DNA of 64,000 nucleotides from the NCBI RefSeq assembly GCF_900302505.1, contig NZ_OMOJ01000003.1, forward strand, positions 62,001 to 126,000, written 5' to 3'. The number at the start of each line of letters is the position of its first letter. The first letter of the stretch is position 1. The notes beneath the pieces were generated by a model. The model worked only from the letters and a program-made list of their open reading frames with translations, was not told the origin of the DNA and ran no database searches. Shown here in pieces: positions 62,446 through 64,000 of the stretch. Both the position numbers and the translations under genes were made by a program. The DNA comes from Pseudoprimorskyibacter insulae. Lineage in GTDB: Bacteria; Pseudomonadota; Alphaproteobacteria; Rhodobacterales; Rhodobacteraceae.

Positions 62446-64000
62446 TTAGCCCTTGGCCCCGTCGCGCACCAGTTTCCAGCGCACCGCATCCAGCAGTGCC
62501 TCAAACGAGGCGTCGACGATGTTAGGCGACACGCCCACGGTTGACCAACGCTTGCCCTGTCCGTCTTCGCTGTCGATCACAACGCGGGTCACGGCCTCGG
62601 TCCCGCCTTGGGTGATGCGCACCTTGAAATCCACCAAACGCATATCGTCGATCTGTTCCTGATACGGCCCCAGATCCTTGGCCAACGCCCGCGACAGCGC
62701 GTTGACCGGGCCGCGATCACAGCCCGCCTCATCCATGGATTCCGACACCGACAGCTTCTTTTCGCCGTCCACCTTCACCACGACCACGGCCTCAGACAGA
62801 GACACCATCTGGTTGTACTTGTTCTTGCGCCGCTCGACCGTCACCCGATAGCGCTTGACCTCAAAGAACTCGGGCAACAGGCCCAGCTCATCCCGCGCCA
62901 ACAGCTCAAAACTGGCCTGCGCAGTGTCATAGGAATAACCATCGGTCTCGCGTTGCTTGATCCGTTCCAGAATGCGGGCCAAGGCCGGATCACCCTTTTC
63001 CACCTCAAGCCCCGCTTCCGAGAGCCGCCGGATCAGGTTCGACTGCCCGGCCTGATTGGACATCGGAATGATCCGGCTGTTGCCAACCACACCGGGGTCC
63101 ACATGTTCATAGGTCGAGGGGTCTTTCAGAATGGCGCTGGCATGCAGCCCGGCTTTATGCGCAAAGGCCGAGGCCCCGACGTAAGGCGCCTGCTTCATCG
63201 GCACGCGGTTCAAGATATCGTCCAGCATCCGGCTGACCTTGCGCATCCCCTTCAGCGCATCCAGCGTCACGCCAATGTCGAACTTGCTGGCATAGGGCTC
63301 TTTCAGCAATAGCGTCGGGATCAGCGTCGTCAGATTGGCATTGCCGCAGCGCTCGCCAAGCCCGTTCAACGTGCCCTGCACCTGCCGCGCCCCGGCCATC
63401 ACCGCCGCCAAAGACCCGGCCACCGCGCATTCGGTGTCGTTATGCGTATGGATGCCGACCCGATCGCCGGGAATGCCCGATGCGATCACCGCCGCCACGA
63501 TCTGGCCAATCTCGCCCGGCAAGGTGCCGCCGTTGGTATCACAGAGCACAACCCACCGTGCCCCGGCCTCATAGGCGGCCTTGCAGCAGGTCAGCGCATA
63601 GCCTGGGTTGGCCTTGTAGCCGTCAAAGAAATGCTCGGCGTCAAACAGTGCCTCGCGCCCGTCGGCCACGATATGCGCGATCGAGGCGCGAATATTCTCG
63701 ACATTCTCCTCCAACGTGATGCCAAGCGCGGTCTCGACATGGAAGTCATGGGTCTTGCCAACAAGGCAAACCGCCTTGGTGCCGGCATTCATCACCGCTG
63801 CCAGCACATCGTCATTCTCAGCCGAGCGCCCGGCGCGTTTGGTCATACCAAAGGCCGCCACTTTCGCCTTGGTCTGCAAGGGCTGCTCAAAAAAGGCGCT
63901 GTCAGTGGGGTTCGCCCCCGGCCAGCCGCCTTCGATGTAATCCACACCCAGCCCATCCAGCGCCGCCGCAATCCGCAGCTTTTCGGCGGTGGAAAATTGC
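62446..64000 (-). CDS. cimA: Citramalate synthase CimA (partial, start outside window)
   Basis: CimA condenses pyruvate and acetyl-CoA to citramalate, an entry to isoleucine and possibly C5 metabolism. The frame is open to the window end and reads FSTAEKLRIAAALDGLGVDY before YIEGGWPGANPTD. The HMGL-like TIM barrel shows LCDTNGGTLPGEIGQI, GIHTHNDTECAV and QVQGTLNGLGERCGNANL. A LeuA-type regulatory dimer domain follows from about residue 370. The closest functional alternative is 2-isopropylmalate synthase, but the NRVPMKQAPYVGASAFAHKAGLHAS segment (split by 'G') is the CimA type. Confidence 0.93.
   Translation of the reverse strand, partial: QFSTAEKLRIAAALDGLGVDYIEGGWPGANPTDSAFFEQPLQTKAKVAAFGMTKRAGRSAENDDVLAAVMNAGTKAVCLVGKTHDFHVETALGITLEENVENIRASIAHIVADGREALFDAEHFFDGYKANPGYALTCCKAAYEAGARWVVLCDTNGGTLPGEIGQIVAAVIASGIPGDRVGIHTHNDTECAVAGSLAAVMAGARQVQGTLNGLGERCGNANLTTLIPTLLLKEPYASKFDIGVTLDALKGMRKVSRMLDDILNRVPMKQAPYVGASAFAHKAGLHASAILKDPSTYEHVDPGVVGNSRIIPMSNQAGQSNLIRRLSEAGLEVEKGDPALARILERIKQRETDGYSYDTAQASFELLARDELGLLPEFFEVKRYRVTVERRKNKYNQMVSLSEAVVVVKVDGEKKLSVSESMDEAGCDRGPVNALSRALAKDLGPYQEQIDDMRLVDFKVRITQGGTEAVTRVVIDSEDGQGKRWSTVGVSPNIVDASFEALLDAVRWKLVRDGAKG

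Overview
The window reads as chromosomal DNA of a Rhodobacterales (Rhodobacteraceae/Roseobacter-type) alphaproteobacterium. Three things support this: a two-piece, permuted ssrA (tmRNA) gene with tag ANDNRAPVALAA next to an alpha-type sspB; a sigma54-controlled flagellar cluster of the Rhodobacter Fla1 kind (REC-less FleQ/FleT-type activator, giant FlgK, one-domain FlgJ with a separate SltF-like transglycosylase); and a B12-dependent ribonucleotide reductase as the nrd gene present. No rRNA, CRISPR array, insertion sequence or prophage was seen. Assignments come from reading the sequence; no database search was run.

Region 1 (1-17.9 kb) is flagellar. The + strand carries the end of motA, a PomB-like motB and fliD. 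The - strand carries flgB-C-D-E-F, flgG-H-I-J-K-L, a transglycosylase gene and a sigma54 activator. Four strong sigma54 -24/-12 promoters were found: one before flgG, one directly before the transglycosylase gene, and a divergent overlapping pair between flgB and a Glu-Pro-rich orphan protein. A small Flp-pilin-like gene follows.

Region 2 (18-30 kb) is mostly housekeeping: purU, nrdJ with an NrdR-like box and DnaA-like boxes upstream, tRNA-Pro(UGG), a DUF192 gene, a two-domain cold-shock protein, pdxH, fabI, a LysE-type exporter, gpt, a qorB-like/hxlR divergent pair with a palindromic operator candidate, and an aminotransferase.

Region 3 (30-46 kb) holds a PpiD-like chaperone gene with trpE, sufE, a lipoprotein gene, rnd, purMN and a CAU tRNA. 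It then has a four-gene cluster of an Lgt-fold membrane protein, a radical SAM protein of the MJ0619/Tes (tetraether synthase) type and two related two-helix membrane peptides. This cluster is my best candidate for an undescribed system, possibly lipid modification. After it come yjdM, ssrA-sspB, fumC, a DUF4169 gene, a ribbon-helix-helix gene and an aminotransferase.

Region 4 (46-64 kb) holds a P450 gene overlapping a gene for a membrane-anchored alpha/beta hydrolase, ccdA, tusA, rne with a long leader, a beta-hydroxyacid dehydrogenase, a penicillin-acylase-family protein, a small esterase, an AlkA-type glycosylase, cobK, an MFS transporter, an NDUFAF6-like squalene/phytoene-synthase-family protein, another hydrolase and the 3' part of cimA. 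Two copies of a composite multi-hairpin intergenic repeat (33.7 and 57.1 kb), and an inverted pair of its leading motif (44.4 kb), lie between genes.
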